DNA from: Nothopassalora personata
Taxonomy: Eukaryota; Ascomycota; Dothideomycetes; Mycosphaerellales; Mycosphaerellaceae
DNA: 64,000 nt
Direction of reading: 5' to 3'
NCBI GenBank assembly: GCA_033816765.1
Contig: CM066295.1
Coordinates: 1,364,001-1,428,000 of the forward strand
Both the position numbers and the translations under genes were made by a program. Numbering within the stretch: position 1 is the first letter of the stretch; each line of letters begins with the position of its first letter. Below are positions 1 to 12,530 of the stretch, in pieces. The notes under the pieces are model-generated. The model was not told the DNA's origin. It ran no database searches and was given only the letters and a program-made list of their open reading frames with translations.

Positions 1-1516
1 GTTCTTCCGATACTCGTTTTCTCCTGTGGTCGGAGGAGATGGCACGCTCCGTCGACAGCTCCTAACCGTTGTAGGCGGGAGGACAACCTTGCTCTATACG
101 TGTTGATACTGATGCTGATGATCATGGACATGTCAAGATGCTGAAGTTGAAATCTGAAATTAGAATAGGGGCCTGCGGCAGATCCGCGGACGATCGGGGC
201 TCTTACAGCGATGCCCGACCCGCGTTGTTGTCGCCAAATCACGACACAGGCAATCTACTGTACATCATTTTTCAGTGGTACCTCAGCTTTTTGACGGGCT
301 TTGGGCATGGCGGAAGCAGTCAGTGACAAGAAGATCAAGCGATGTATTCGACTTTGATGTTGCACGCTGGCCCCTCTACCGCGAGCCCTGCGGCGGTTTG
401 TTGCGAGACTCAACATCGTTGCTGCGGCACCAAATGACCACGAGCTCGCCTCGTGGGCGGCTCAGAGACATGAGTCAATATTCGGATGCAAGGTCACAGC
501 CGAAAATCGCTATCAACTGATGGTTGGCGGTGTCAGCACCTCGTCCCAGGAGAAGAAGTCATCGATCGCACGCAGATGATCTTGCATGTAACGTGCATGG
601 CTGAGACCCAAGATGTGAGCTGGTGTCTCTTACAGAGAACCAGATGTTCATGCTAACGGGGTCAACGACGATGCGCTTTAGGTGCGAAGGTCTCGCCTTT
701 TTGCCGCAACCCTAGCGATGCATAGACACGCATTGATCATCGATGGAAAACCTATGCCCCTAACTGAGCAACTAGGAAGAATGCAGCAGATGACGAAAAA
801 GTACCGCGACATTCAAGTATGACTTCTGTCATAAGATGTTATTGTCACAGCATGCGGAACTGCTGCTAAGATGTTCGAGGTATAATGTATTAGAGCTATG
901 TACTGATGGATCTTGATGAGGGATTGGTTAGCCGATCGATTGTAGAAGGTGAAGAGCGGTCTTGTGGTACGCCCCAGTCCGCCACTAGAGAAGTCGTCGT
1001 CTCATTGTTTATAGTCCGCAAAGCAAGTCCTCCTCCTGCCTGTTCGCGGTGATTCTAACGGGATAATGCTTTCATTGCAGCATGAGCCACGGAAGAGACG
1101 ATAGCCATTGCTGCAATCCATGTCTGAGTCAGTGAGATGTAGTTCATTGGGCTGTTGCATCAAATCCAATGCAGCAATGAGGTCGATGGACTGGATCGAA
1201 GAGACGTCGATCAAGTGGAGCGATGACGCGGAAGGCGCCGGAACTGTGTTTCGACGTAGTTCTAGTGTGTTTGCCGTTAGTCTTATTGTTTTGGCTGTAC
1301 AGTAGGGCATGCCTTGGGATATTGATGGAGATGAGTGAGAAGCGCATGGTGCCACGCTTCGACGCCAATCAGGTCGACCTGCCTCCTTGCAGGGACCTTG
1401 TTGACTTCAGCAACGTGTCGGCATGCGGCGCCAACTGACAAGATAAGCTCATGATCGTGCTCTAGTCGTCCTGGTGCGCGGGTCGCAGACAACGAGGAGC
1501 ATTACAGCCTGCTCCC
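1..1516. other. Intergenic, no gene recognised
   Basis: I see only short open frames without family motifs, codon structure or introns. Base composition is that of the neighbouring genic DNA, with no RIP signature. The last few hundred bases should hold the promoter of the mannosidase gene that starts at 1517; I could not pick a convincing TATA element. Confidence 0.5.
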
Positions 1517-3224
1517 ATGATGCGAGGAATCATCCCGCCGGCAGCGCTCGTCGTAGTGCTGGCCGGGCTCGCCTACGGACCAGCTGTGCAGGCCCGTTAC
1601 TTCGATGCCAGCGCAAACGCCATGTTTAGGGAAGCGTGCCCGGCATATGAGCATTACGCCCGCTCTCCGCAGTATGTAAATCGTACATGGCTCCAGCGAA
1701 GGCATAAGGGATACTGACAGGACCACAAGTAACCCACCCAGCGATGGACCCATGAGACTACCCTACCAACGGCCTGAACCTCGTTGCCGAACATTCGAGA
1801 GCGAGCTCGTCGAGAAGATCATCCAAGACCTGAAGGCGACCATGATAGACAGCGACCTGGCGAGACTCTTCGAGAACGCCTTCCCGAACACACTCGACAC
1901 GACGGTCCGGTGGCATGTAGACGGCACAGAAGAGCCAGAGAGCAGTTTCCAACAAACCTTTGGGACATCATCAGCCGCGTGGGACGGTGCGCAGAGCTTC
2001 ATCGTGACGGGCGATATCAATGCAGAGTGGCTGCGCGACAGCACAAACCAGCTGGCGCAATACCAGCGATTGGCGAAGAAGGACAAGGCGATCGAGAACT
2101 TGATACTGGGTGCGATTGCAACGCAGGCGGAATACGTGATTGAGTCGCCGTACTGCAATGCTTTCCAGCCACCACCGCCTAGCAAGCTCCCTCAGACTGA
2201 CAATGGCCAAGGCGACAATGTCCACCCGGCATATGAGCTAAGTCGGGTCTTCGAGTGCAAGTACGAGCTGGACTCGTTGGCGCACTTTCTGTCCCTGTCG
2301 AATCAATTCTGGAACAATACTGGATCAACAGCCTTCTTAACGAAGAGATGGTATCGGGCTGTCGGAAGTCTGCTCAAAGTCCTGGATGAGCAGAGTAAGC
2401 CCACCTTCAGCCAGCAAGACTCCTCCTTCGAGCCTCAGACATACCGCTTCCAAAGGAATACAAACACCGGCACCGAGACGCTCAATCTGGGTGGCAATGG
2501 CAATCCGCTGAATTGGGGCACTGGTTTGGTCCGCTCTGCCTTCAGACCCAGCGACGATGCCACAACCTTCGGCTTCTTCATCCCCGCAAACGCCATGATG
2601 GCCGTCGAGCTCAAGCGTGCCGCAGAAATGCTCACCGCAGCCGGCAAGTCACACGTGGCTCAACTGCTGAATCGCCGCGGAGAGATTATCGAGAAGGGTG
2701 TTTGGGAGCACGGGGTTGTCCAGCACAAGAAATGGGGCTCCGTCTTTGCCTTCGAAGTCGACGGCTACGGCTCCTCCATTATCATGGACGATGCCAATCT
2801 CCCATCCCTTCTCGCTCTCCCGCTCCTTGGCTTCCTCCGAAAAGAGGAACGCACCTACCAAAACACGCGCAAGATGATTTTGTCGAAAGAAGGTAACCCC
2901 TACTTCCTCGACGGCAAGGATTTCAAAGGTATTGGTGGACCTCACATCGGTCTGAACAATGCCTGGCCAATGTCACTGCTGGTACAAGCCATGACCAGCG
3001 ATGATGACGAAGAGATCACAGCGCTGCTCAATGCCGTGAAGAAGGCTTCGCCGCTTGGTCTGATCCACGAAAGTGTCAATGTGGGGCGCATCCGAGAGTA
3101 CACCCGCAACTGGTTCGCGTGGGCAAACAGTGTCTTTGCACAGACAATTTTGGATATCGCCGAGCGGAAGCCCCATATTCTGTTCGGGCCCGGGGCGAAA
3201 GAGTATGTTGTTGGTGCTAGCTAA
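1517..3224 (+). CDS. Secreted GH125 exo-alpha-1,6-mannosidase
   Basis: Model join(1517..1671,1730..3224), 549 aa. Exon 1 encodes a signal peptide (hydrophobic stretch around residues 9-26) and ends after ARSP. The 58-nt intron has donor GTATGT and a CTGAC branch; splicing at AG 1728-1729 gives an uninterrupted family-like join (ARSPHNPPSDGPMRLPYQRP). The body is glycoside hydrolase family 125 (formerly DUF1237, metal-independent alpha-mannosidase), with the hallmark GDINAEWLRDSTNQ near residues 147-160 and a C-terminal TRNWFAWANSVF block. Known members trim alpha-1,6-mannose from N-glycans or yeast mannan. Length fits fungal members. The first ATG of an ATGATG pair was used as start. The role is inferred from the family; secretion is inferred from the leader. 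Confidence 0.9.
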
Positions 3225-5083
3225 ATTGCCTTGTAGCAGCTATACGATTTCTCGTTGCAGCATGTCTTGCCCACAGCTATCACCTACTCTATTGTCCCGT
3301 GACATTGGTCTTTGCGTACGATTGCCTCGATGTTGCGTGTCGCTTGACTTATTACTGTTTGTGGAGGTTCAGATACGTGCTTGCCTTCGGCGAAACCTAC
3401 TAACTAACCAACGTGCTGACTTTTGGGACTTACAGTGCTGGCAGCTGACGTCTTGTGAATTAGCGTGCTCACGTCTCAAGATTTATCGTGCTCACTCTCG
3501 CCACGTTAGGGCTGAGATTGCGAATGGCATTAAGAGTGCTGACTCTTTTGTGCAACCGTACAAGCAGCCACATACGATGCGATCGCGCTTGCGCCTCAAA
3601 CTCCTTCGGATTGATCATGGAGGCAACGCTTCTTCTGAATGCACTTGAGTAAAATACACACCCTACAGGCTGGTTCTGCTTGATGCTTGGCGCTGCATAC
3701 ACCAAACCGACTCTGCCCTTCAGACGCTGTGTGGCTTGCAGGTCGAGATCGCGTACCATGGGACAAATGCAAAGGGTTTCAATGTCTGTACTGCCCGTGA
3801 TCATTCTTCTCACCCAAACGCAAGCTATTGCCACTCCATATATCATGAATAACTCATTAGCACTCGACAGTGCTTACACGCCTCGACCCTTTCGGCAATG
3901 TCGATCGCGACATCGACAATGCTTTCTTCGCGTGATCGACACTCAGCTTCGTCCAAGAGCCCTATGCAATCCAAGGTCCACGATGTCCTTGCGACCGTAG
4001 TTGGAGAGGCGACTCTGGCGGTCGCTGGATTGACCTTCTATTGGAAGTATCTCAAGCGATCGGAGCCCATCATGCCTGATACAGAAGCTGATTTCGAGCC
4101 TGTCGGGCCGGCGAGGTGATTTATTGGTCGATTCCGTGTAATGTCAGCAAAGACTGACGGTTTGCCGAAAGGCATTTCGATCAACAAGTTTCACCGGCAA
4201 TCTCGGTCATTGAGATTAAGGAGCCGGAGTCGCAGAGCGATGCTCAAGATGGTGGTACTCGGAATGATTTTTTGTCGCCACTTCTTTGATGGATGAACAA
4301 CAGATGTCTTTCAGTAGATGGTGCGGGTCTCGGATTGCTTCGGGTAGCAGCTGGCCAGATGTTGGAGGAGTTGCTTATGAGGAGCGGAAATAACGACTGA
4401 TATAGTATAATGAAAGGCTCACTCTGCAAAATTTCAGTAGAATTTGTTGCAATGCCGGGTGGTCCGAAATGAGCTGTCAGTAAATTGTCGTGCTATTCCG
4501 GAAGGCGGCGATGCAACGAGATATGAGTGGCCGGGCGCCCTGGGCGTGACACACGATGCTTGTCCACGATGAGTGCATGTGCTTGCGTGCTCGAGCACCA
4601 TGTTGGGACTGTTGAAGAGGAGCACGAATGTGTCTACAGTATTGTGCATCAGGTGTCGTTATGCTCGCCCGAGCGATTGATGCTGGGCGGCAGATATACC
4701 AGTCCACAGCACCGTTACTGGTGCGCCCAGTTCAGACCATCATTGCTTGTCGGCGGAAGCCAGCATGTGATGGCAGAGAGTGGGCTCTATCATGGTGGCA
4801 GTCGACCCTTGGACAGTAGGTGCAAGTGATGATACTGTAGACTGGTAAGACGTGATTGAAGAAGTGCAGTCATTGAAGAGTGGATCTGGATCCCTTCTGC
4901 TCGTGCACACGGGAAACCTTCCGCCTGAGTCCACACGATCATGTCGCGCTGCGTCACGATCGACTCCTTTGCCTCGACAAGAACAGCACCAATCACCACA
5001 CCCGCCAGCCTCACCGCGCACCGACTGACCCAGCAGAATCTGGCTCAGTCCACCACAGCCCCTTACCTCCCGCACCAAGTTTT
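3225..5083. other. Intergenic, no gene recognised
   Basis: Several short frames occur (for example near 3680-4119) but none shows a family motif or plausible splicing. The distal part is the 5' region of the F-box gene. An in-frame TTG/ATG extension of that gene back to about 4880 exists but is Arg/His/Pro-rich and unconvincing. Confidence 0.5.
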
Positions 5084-8000
5084 ATGCAACCCGAGCCCTC
5101 TGCGACCTCCTCACGAGTAGCCACAGAGAACAGCACCGAGCAATCCCCGTCGACAAACTCCCAGCATGGACTCTCTCTTCACGACCACCGCCCAGCAGTC
5201 GCTCTGTCCCCAGCAGACGATGCCGGCGCAGAGGATACACCAGACGCAATCGACCAGCCTGCACTCGATGCCGCACTCGCTGTATCACTGCAAGAAGCTG
5301 CCGATGGTGCTCCGTCTGGTGGGGAGCGGAGATTGAGCGCCAGGAACACGCCCTCGCCACCGGCGCGCAACCGCATCGCAGAGTATGAGCAAGCATCTAC
5401 ACCACTTGTGCGCAAGAGACAAGTGCCTGAGTTCGAAGTCATCAAGAAGCAGCGTAGCCCGAGCGACAAGCGTGCACCCATTCAAGAGCTGCCAAATGGT
5501 GAGTGCACGGCAGGGTATGGACAGTGAACAGATCTGACATACAGCAGAGATCTTGACGCATACATTGGCCCGTTTGTCGCCTACTGATTTAGCATCTGTA
5601 TCACTTGTTTCGAAGCGATTTCACGATCTCGTCACGGGTCCACACGCATGGCGAACTGCTTTTGCCCACTACTTCCCCGGCCAGGATTCGATCAACGCAG
5701 CTTTCCAGGACGAAGAGGAAGATGATGCGCAAATCATCGTTCGGTCGGATAGACGAGCTTTCACGCGCCTCGCAGCACTAGCATCATGGCGAAGCGAGTA
5801 TATCATGCGAACGCGACTTCTGCGGTCACTCAGCCGTGGTAAGCCCGTGCAGCCTGCTTCGAATGCCCACGCTTCTCGCTCTGGCCACGGCAGCAACGTT
5901 GCGCCCCTCGCTACATACACATCCAATCTGTTCACCACCATCAATCACCTACATGCCACATTTGGAACAGGTCTGACCAAGCGCCCACCACGCTTCATGC
6001 ACGGAGCCGACGACGCTGGTACCGCCACCAGCAGCGATCCATCCACTGGTAAGTGTGATGCTTGGGGCTTGTCTGATCCGCAGTCCTTTCTGCAGTTCGC
6101 CGAGCGCTTTCCCGGCGATGCTCAGTATGGTCTGGGTCCTGGCGAACTCGTTGGTGTGCCAAATGTGATGGACGTCAGTCAGCCCTTTGGTATGGTCGTC
6201 GGTGAAGGCTCGCCTGGGGGCATGGCATACTTCCGCTCAACGGAAGAAATGCGTGGTCGGTTTCTGCAGTTCTCCTCAGCCCTCTCCGTCCCCGAACTTG
6301 GCATTCCCAGGATCGCTTCGAGCAATGAAGCTATCACGTCGATCTGGATCGCTAAGTCGACTTCGATCCCATCACTCACGGACGGTCTCGTCGGCATCCT
6401 GACTGGGTCCTCACTGGGAGTGCTCACAGCGTACAGTCTTGGCGCCATCAGCGGATCGAACAACCGGGACCAGCGCTTTGGCCGTGGTGAAATCACCGCT
6501 CGCTGGGTCCTGAGCCCAGGAGTTCCCATCATGGCCATCGCAATCGACAACGACTTTACACTCAAGCGTCATGCCCAGAACCGTATTTGGGCGGTAGTAT
6601 TGAACGCTCTCGGTGAGGTATTCTACCTGACCAAATTTCCTAAGCGGCCTCATGTGGATCGAAGCGCTCGTCTAGACGATGAAGCGCTCGAGCGTATTGC
6701 ATGGCTTACTGGACGAAGTGTCTACTGGAACGCGGTCGAACCAAGCAGACGAGTCGCCAAGGTTGACCCCTACGCAGATGCTATTGTTGATGGCAGCTAC
6801 TCGCCACGAACTTCGTGGAATGGTATGTGCCTGGGAAAAGATCAAATCCAAGCGGAAACGCGAGATATCGAAACATTTGCTTCACGCAAGCCCAGAGACT
6901 TCCAGCGCTCTTGTTCTGGCTGGGACATGCGTAGGAGATTGGAAGTGGACTTCGCCAGTGATGACGGCAATAATGCCGGCGAGCACGTATTGGTTTTTGA
7001 TTGTGGCATTGAAGAAGACACTGTTTCTTGCGTCAAGCGGTATAGTCGAACCCGCTTCCAGGACATACAAATCAGGAGCACCACGACGACGCCGCCTTTG
7101 ACCTCGGGCAGCACACCGTCAGGCAGTGCGCCCTCACGCTTCATTGACACGGCTTCTCCAGTACTTGCGCCGACGTCCACGTTCTCATTCGACCGCCTGG
7201 AAGATTCACTCACTCACGAAGATTTTACGGGGTCCATCACACCACGTCCTATGACCGAGGAATGGCGTACTTCGAAGTTCTCTCTTGGCGGTCTGAAGAA
7301 GGTCGAAATTACATCAACCACTATCGACACATCCACGTTTGCGACGCAAACGACGTCCGAAGATCCGTTACTGAACTTTTCCGGTCGTTCGAATGCATCT
7401 TCGCCATCCTTCACGCCACTGCCCGGCTCTGAACCTCCCGCCAATTCTGCCGATATCCCTGGCCAGCGCGCTCGGCTGTTCGCCGCAGGTACCAAGCTTG
7501 GCTCTGTCGTACTCTGGGATGTGCGCGCTCCTGTCTCGAGGTCGATCGAAAGCATCAACATGATTGAACCTGTTCGTATCATCCACACCGATTCGCCTCG
7601 GATATCCTGCTTGGCCTTGTCTTCACTCTATGTGGTCCACGGCGGCAACGACGGTCTTGTGCAAGCCTGGGATCCGCTTGCATCGGATACGCAGCCAATA
7701 CGTGTCCTGCATTCACGACACTCTTCCCGTGCTCGACGTCGTCTTGCGCAGGCCCAGGCGTCTCCTCAAGGCGTCGGCATCAACATGTTTGCTGCCGGCG
7801 CCATATGCCTCGATCCAGACCCAACCACACTTCGCGGCGTAGTGTCCCTCGGCAATCAGCTCCGGTACTGGTCGTTCAGCTCCTCTGCCGCAGATCAATA
7901 CAAGTCTCAGAAGCGCCGTCTACGCCGATCAGAGCGCGGCAGCAACAATGGTGGCGAACGCTTCGCAGGTGCCACTCGGGTCAACCTGAAGAATTACATT

Positions 8001-8600
8001 GACAACGAGCAATTTGAACTCAACCGGGAAACCGAGCAGCGCAAGAAGGATCAGCAACGCTTCGCAGGCCGCTTCGGGACAGAGTTGCTCGAAGGTGCGA
8101 GTGAGGAAGAGATGATAGCTTACGCTGCCATGTTGAGCCAAGAAACGCTCGAGCAGGAGTCCAGGCGAAGGCCATCCGACACGAGCACTGCTGCCAGCAC
8201 AGTTGCAAGCAGTACTGACCACAGCGTGTGGCCGACTACTGATGTCACGCCAGCTCAGTCGCCATCCCCGCAAATGACCAGTCCGAAGACTAATGAAGAG
8301 CTCGATGCCGATATCGCGGAAGCTATTCGCCAGAGTCTGGCTGGCTCACCACCTGCCTACGACATCCCCATCCGTCACGCCAAGCCAAAGAAGAGGAAAG
8401 GTTCCTCAGCCCGGCCATCGCCACCAGTTTCGCCTCTTCTGGCGGGCGCAAGTCAGACAAGTGAGATGAGCGATCTCGATTTTGCTTTGCAGCTCAGTCT
8501 AGCAGAAGAGCAGAGCAAGCAGACTGCTGAATCGGAGGCCTTCCCTGGATTACCTGCTGCTCGAGGCACGAATCCCAAAGGCAAAGGCCGATCTGGTTGA
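5084..8600 (+). CDS. F-box/WD40 protein with ubiquitin-interacting motifs (Ufo1-like)
   Basis: Model join(5084..5498,5548..8600), 1155 aa. The 49-nt intron (GTGAGT...CAG) splices LPN to EILTHTLARLSP, restoring a clear F-box (about residues 135-180: LPNEIL, DLASVSLVSKRFHDLV, W). The middle has WD-like blades, best seen as GSVVLWDVRAP and VVHGGNDGLVQAWDP. The C-terminus has two UIM-type helices (ELDADIAEAIRQSL, SDLDFALQLSLAEE), and a third lies upstream of the F-box (ALDAALAVSLQEA, about residues 60-72). In yeast, Ufo1 is the SCF F-box protein that combines F-box, WD40 and C-terminal UIMs and drives ubiquitin-dependent turnover, including its own. This is probably an SCF substrate adaptor; substrates are unknown. 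The start at 5084 is the ATG closest to the conserved part; an in-frame extension upstream cannot be excluded. Confidence 0.82.
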
Positions 8601-9132
8601 TGGGGTGAGAGGGGATGGGGCAGGCTTCGACTTGGTAAATAGCGGCTTTCACTTCGCGACTACAATCAAAGTAGTCACAATGTAATAGTAGCTTCCGGCG
8701 ACAATGACTAAAGATGCAGAACGTATGCTCGCAGAATGTAAATGCAGGTGACAATGCCGTTGGTGAATGTCTAGCGTGAGGTCTTGGTTGAGCTTTGCAG
8801 AGCTCTACTTACCCCTGTTACGCCAAGACTCTGTGACGTTTTGGTCGTTCGTTCCTTGTGTAAAGAAAGACACCGACAGCGACAACACATATCCCACACC
8901 ACGACTGCCATTGCATAACGACAAGCGAAACGCGCTCCATACCTATTGACGTCCACGTGACCGACACTCTGCTTGTGATCGCCGCCGATACAAACCGCCA
9001 GCGCCAGCTCCTGGAACGCGCCGCTGCACCTTCTGCTCAGAAACAACACCTTCCTCTCTGCGCCGACCTGCGACCGACCGACCTCAACACACACGGCGAT
9101 ACCCTAACAGCCATCCGCTTGACACTGCAGAG
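8601..9132. other. Intergenic region and PP2A 5' leader
   Basis: No gene seen. The part next to 9133 is rich in CA/CC-type leader sequence without upstream ATGs in a good context, consistent with a 5' UTR of the phosphatase gene. Confidence 0.4.
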
Positions 9133-10246
9133 ATGGAGGCTGCCGCGCTCAGGCAGCCAGCCGACACGAATATGGAGGATGCAGGCAAGGTGGAGCACAG
9201 CTTGGGCACACCCGTCGACCCGCCCTCAATAGGCTGTCTCGACGGCTGGATCGAGAACTTAATGGCGTGTAAACAGCTGTCCGAAGATGATGTGCGGAGA
9301 CTATGCGAAAAGGCGCGCGAGGTCCTGCAAGACGAGTCCAATGTGCAGCCCGTGAAATGTCCAGTCACGGTCTGCGGCGACATCCACGGCCAGTTCCATG
9401 ACCTGATGGAGCTGTTCAAGATTGGCGGTCCCAACCCCGACACCAACTACCTCTTCATGGGCGACTACGTCGACCGCGGATACTTCTCCGTCGAGACCGT
9501 CACCCTCCTGGTCGCGCTGAAGATCCGCTACCCACAGCGCATTACCATCCTCCGCGGCAACCACGAGAGTCGACAGATTACGCAGGTGTACGGCTTCTAC
9601 GACGAGTGTCTGCGCAAGTACGGCAATGCGAATGTGTGGAAGTTCTTCACCGACCTCTTCGACTACCTTCCACTCACCGCGCTCATCGACAACCAGATCT
9701 TCTGCTTGCACGGAGGTCTGTCGCCAAGCATCGACACGCTTGACAACATTCGCGCGCTCGACCGCATTCAGGAGGTGCCGCATGAGGGTCCCATGTGCGA
9801 TCTGCTGTGGTCGGATCCGGATGACAGGTGTGGATGGGGAATCAGCCCGAGAGGTGCAGGGTACACTTTCGGGCAAGATATCAGCGAGGCTTTCAACCAC
9901 AACAATGGCTTGACACTGGTGGCGCGGGCGCATCAGCTGGTTATGGAAGGATACAACTGGAGTCAGGACCGGAACGTGGTCACGATATTCTCAGGTGAGA
10001 TGGAGTCGAACGTGTTCATGCCATGTGCTGTACTCACACTCTTGACAGCACCGAACTACTGCTACCGCTGCGGTAACCAGGCCGCCATCATGGAGATTGA
10101 CGAGCATCTCAAATACACCTTGTACGTCTCCCATCCACATTTCAAGCTGATCATACCTAACCCTTCCATCTAGCCTACAATTCGACCCCTGCCCACGTGC
10201 CGGCGAACCCATGGTATCTCGCCGAACACCCGACTACTTTTTGTAG
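9133..10246 (+). CDS. Serine/threonine protein phosphatase PP2A catalytic subunit
   Basis: Model join(9133..9994,10049..10121,10174..10246), 335 aa. All PPP-family signatures are present: GDIHG (about 82-86), GDYVDRG (110-116), RGNHE (141-145) and [10 protein letters not shown]. The C-terminus ends TPDYFL, the methylated/phosphorylated tail diagnostic of PP2A-type catalytic subunits. The tail is reached only after two introns: 9995-10048 (GTGAGA...CAG, 54 nt) and 10122-10173 (GTACGT...TAG, 52 nt). Without splicing, the frame runs through the first intron because its length is a multiple of three and it has no stop, so a naive gene call gains 18 wrong residues and a false C-terminus. It acts with A and B subunits in cell-cycle and polarity control. 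The N-terminus is about 30 residues longer than animal PP2A, as in other filamentous fungi. Confidence 0.96.
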
Positions 10247-10529
10247 TCTGTCACGACATGAATCGAAGCACGGAACGAAATACCAGCAAAAGCTTGCCAT
10301 TGCTGTCGTGCATCATGTGGTGGTGATGGTGGTTAATCCTCATTCTTGATTGGCGCATAACAGAACCTGGAGCGAAGTCCTCACGCAAGAGGTAAGAGCG
10401 CTCGATAGAAAGAAGATAAGATCCGATCCTGTAGCATATACAGGCAGACAGCAAGCTTGTCCGCAAGCTTTTCCCTTTTAGAGTGGCTTGTGGTGTACCT
10501 GAGCGGCGTGATGACAAGGGCGTGCCTTG
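10247..10529. other. Convergent 3' region between PP2A and RNase H2C
   Basis: The two genes converge here with about 283 bp between stop codons. No further gene is seen; the segment must hold both polyadenylation regions. Confidence 0.5.
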
Positions 10530-11149
10530 TCACACTGATGTGGTGTTGTTCGTGTCTTCGTTGGCTTCGTTAGCTGAAGTGCAGCTTGATGATTTCGCCT
10601 CGTCCTTGATGTCGTAGGAGTGCATCTAGACCCAGTTAGCATTCCCTCCTACACCCACATGGCCCCAGACAAATGTCTACTCACCGTCTCAGCAAACCCA
10701 ATCCACTCTTGCAGTCCTTTGATATACACATCCTCCACCTCTTCCGGCACCATCTCATGTCCCCAAGCCACCACTTCGTCAAAAGTCCCAATTGCCTCCA
10801 TCACTTTCACTTCCATCGTCTCGTCTCCCTCCTCATCGTCTCCATCCTCTTGCTTAGCAGGTGCAGGCAGGATCTTGTCCGTCTTCTGCAATATCAATCC
10901 CGTGCAATTCGCAGGGAGCTTGACACTCTTGCCGAGGAGTTTCCGACCTCGCAGGTACGAAGTCTGTGTGGTGGTGGAGGAGTCTTTGTGGACTTTGGAG
11001 GGGTTCCAGTAGCGTTGGGGGCTGGAGATGGGGCCTGAGTGGGTGATGCGGCAGGCGAGGATGTTGGGCGTTAGTCTGCGGGGATTTGGAGAGGCGGAGG
11101 AGGAGGAGGAGGAGGAGGAGGAGGAGGAGAATGTGGAGAGGGCGAGCAT
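10530..11149 (-). CDS. Ribonuclease H2 non-catalytic subunit C
   Basis: Model complement(join(10530..10625,10685..11149)), 186 aa. The protein reads LACRITHSGPISSPQRYW, then YLRGRKLLGKSVKLPANCTG, then TFDEVVAWGHEMVP and LQEWIGFAETMHSYD. This is the RNase H2 subunit C pattern (outer-membrane-like barrel strands, R-G-R-x-L-x-G motif and C-terminal F-D-x-x-x-x-W-x-H). The 59-nt intron (donor GTGAGT, branch GCTAACT, acceptor TAG) is needed to finish the conserved helix; reading through it adds a spurious tail. With subunits A and B it removes ribonucleotides misincorporated in DNA. The N-terminus has 11 consecutive serines encoded by a (TCC)n microsatellite. Confidence 0.88.
11096..11130. repeat. 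(GGA)n / (TCC)n microsatellite inside RNase H2C
   Basis: About eleven near-perfect GGA triplets on the plus strand encode the serine run near the N-terminus of the RNase H2C protein on the minus strand. Length polymorphism would change serine number without shifting the frame. Confidence 0.9.
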
Positions 11150-11577
11150 TGTGGTGGTCTCTTGGTGCGTTGTGTGATTTTGTGGTGAGAGTGCCGCTGA
11201 GGTAGAGGTTGTGGTGGTATATCATGTAGAGTGAGACACGCGTAGATCCCGCGGAGCACGCGTCGGGATCGAGGATGCCGAGCGGACCGAAGACGGGTGG
11301 ATTGGCGTGGGATGTGGATCTCGGGGTCAATCTTGACTTCACTCTTGCCGTACATATGTTTGGCACCATGCCCGAACACCACCATGTTTCTATGCTCACG
11401 CAGAATACAGTGTGTCGGCATGATGCAGTCTCGAGAGATCGGAAACTGGAGGGCACCGCTACACGAGATAAGACTCCTGTCTTGGCGACATGCTCTATTG
11501 TCCAGGCGATCATGCCCTCTTGCTTGACTTGATCTTAATCGGACCGGCAAACCAATTTTGGCTTCTCAACGGCGGTT
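11150..11577. other. Intergenic, RNase H2C promoter side
   Basis: No gene recognised. This segment is upstream of the RNase H2C start codon on the minus strand. Confidence 0.4.
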
Positions 11578-12530
11578 ATGGACTCTGCAGCATCTCGTGT
11601 TTTTGCCATCAAGGAACTGCTCGTGATGATCCTATTTGAGCTGGTCGATCAGGAACTCCACGATCATGAGTACGCTTGTCAAGCCATGCTGAAGCCTCAT
11701 CATCTGGACACTTTACAGTCTTGGTCTGTAAACACTATGAGAAGGTCCACGTTGGAGCTGCTGTGGCGGGAGAATCCCTGAGGACGAGGAATGGCACCGT
11801 TGCACTTCGATCAAGCGCTCCAGCAAGGACACACAAGAAATCGTATATGTCGTCCGGGCGAAGTGGACGTCTCCGCTGCTGGCGGTACACCGACATACCG
11901 GGAAACAAGGAAGATCTCCTAGCCGCCGGCTTCGACTTCCGATCAGTATAGACAGCTCCTGCCGGAATCATGAGTTTACTGCGCCTTCAAGGGGTTAGCA
12001 CCACCTTCAACGATTTATCGCGGCATTCCAGAAGGCATCGTTGTCCGAACCAGAGTTCTGGCAGAGCAAAACCCTCTCCTCAACCACTACTTGCTTTGCG
12101 GCTACGGCTCCGCCAAGACCAGAGCCTCAACCGATGGTCAGACATGCGACACCACGATGCAGCCCTTGGTATCGACAAGCGACCAGCACTATTTCATCAA
12201 TTTTACTTTTTATCAAGAGCTACCAAATGTGATCGTCGGCTCATGGCAGAATATGTATGCCTTTCAGGAGCCCTGAACCCGAGCTTGTCCACCTTGAAAT
12301 ATGAACGCTTGGGGGGGAAAGAGCAGGTCGAGATGCATATCTGGGACTCTAGCGCTACCTTTGGGGTGGTCCTGGCTGCATTGATGACTGTTGCTCGCAA
12401 GATTCGAAGAATGCCTCGGCATTGGAACGCAAGAGAGTCCAGAGTCTGTCGCCACGTAGTCGCAGTCCTTCCAGGTGTGAACCCTGAGGCTGACTGACTG
12501 GCTGAGTGCGGGACCATGGAAGACAGTCAT
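11578..12530 (+). pseudogene. Decayed F-box protein gene
   Basis: Near 11590 the translation RVFAIKELLVMILFELV resembles the F-box first helix of the large Dothideomycete F-box family. About 400 bp later LLRLQGVSTTFNDL resembles the second helix region, followed in other frames by SEPEFWQSK and QNPLLNHYLLCGYGS, which recall downstream motifs of that family. These pieces lie in different frames, separated by stops, and no splice set joins them. I read it as a frameshifted, partly deleted relic. The family link rests on short motifs, so confidence is low; the function would have been substrate selection for SCF ubiquitin ligase. Confidence 0.35.
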
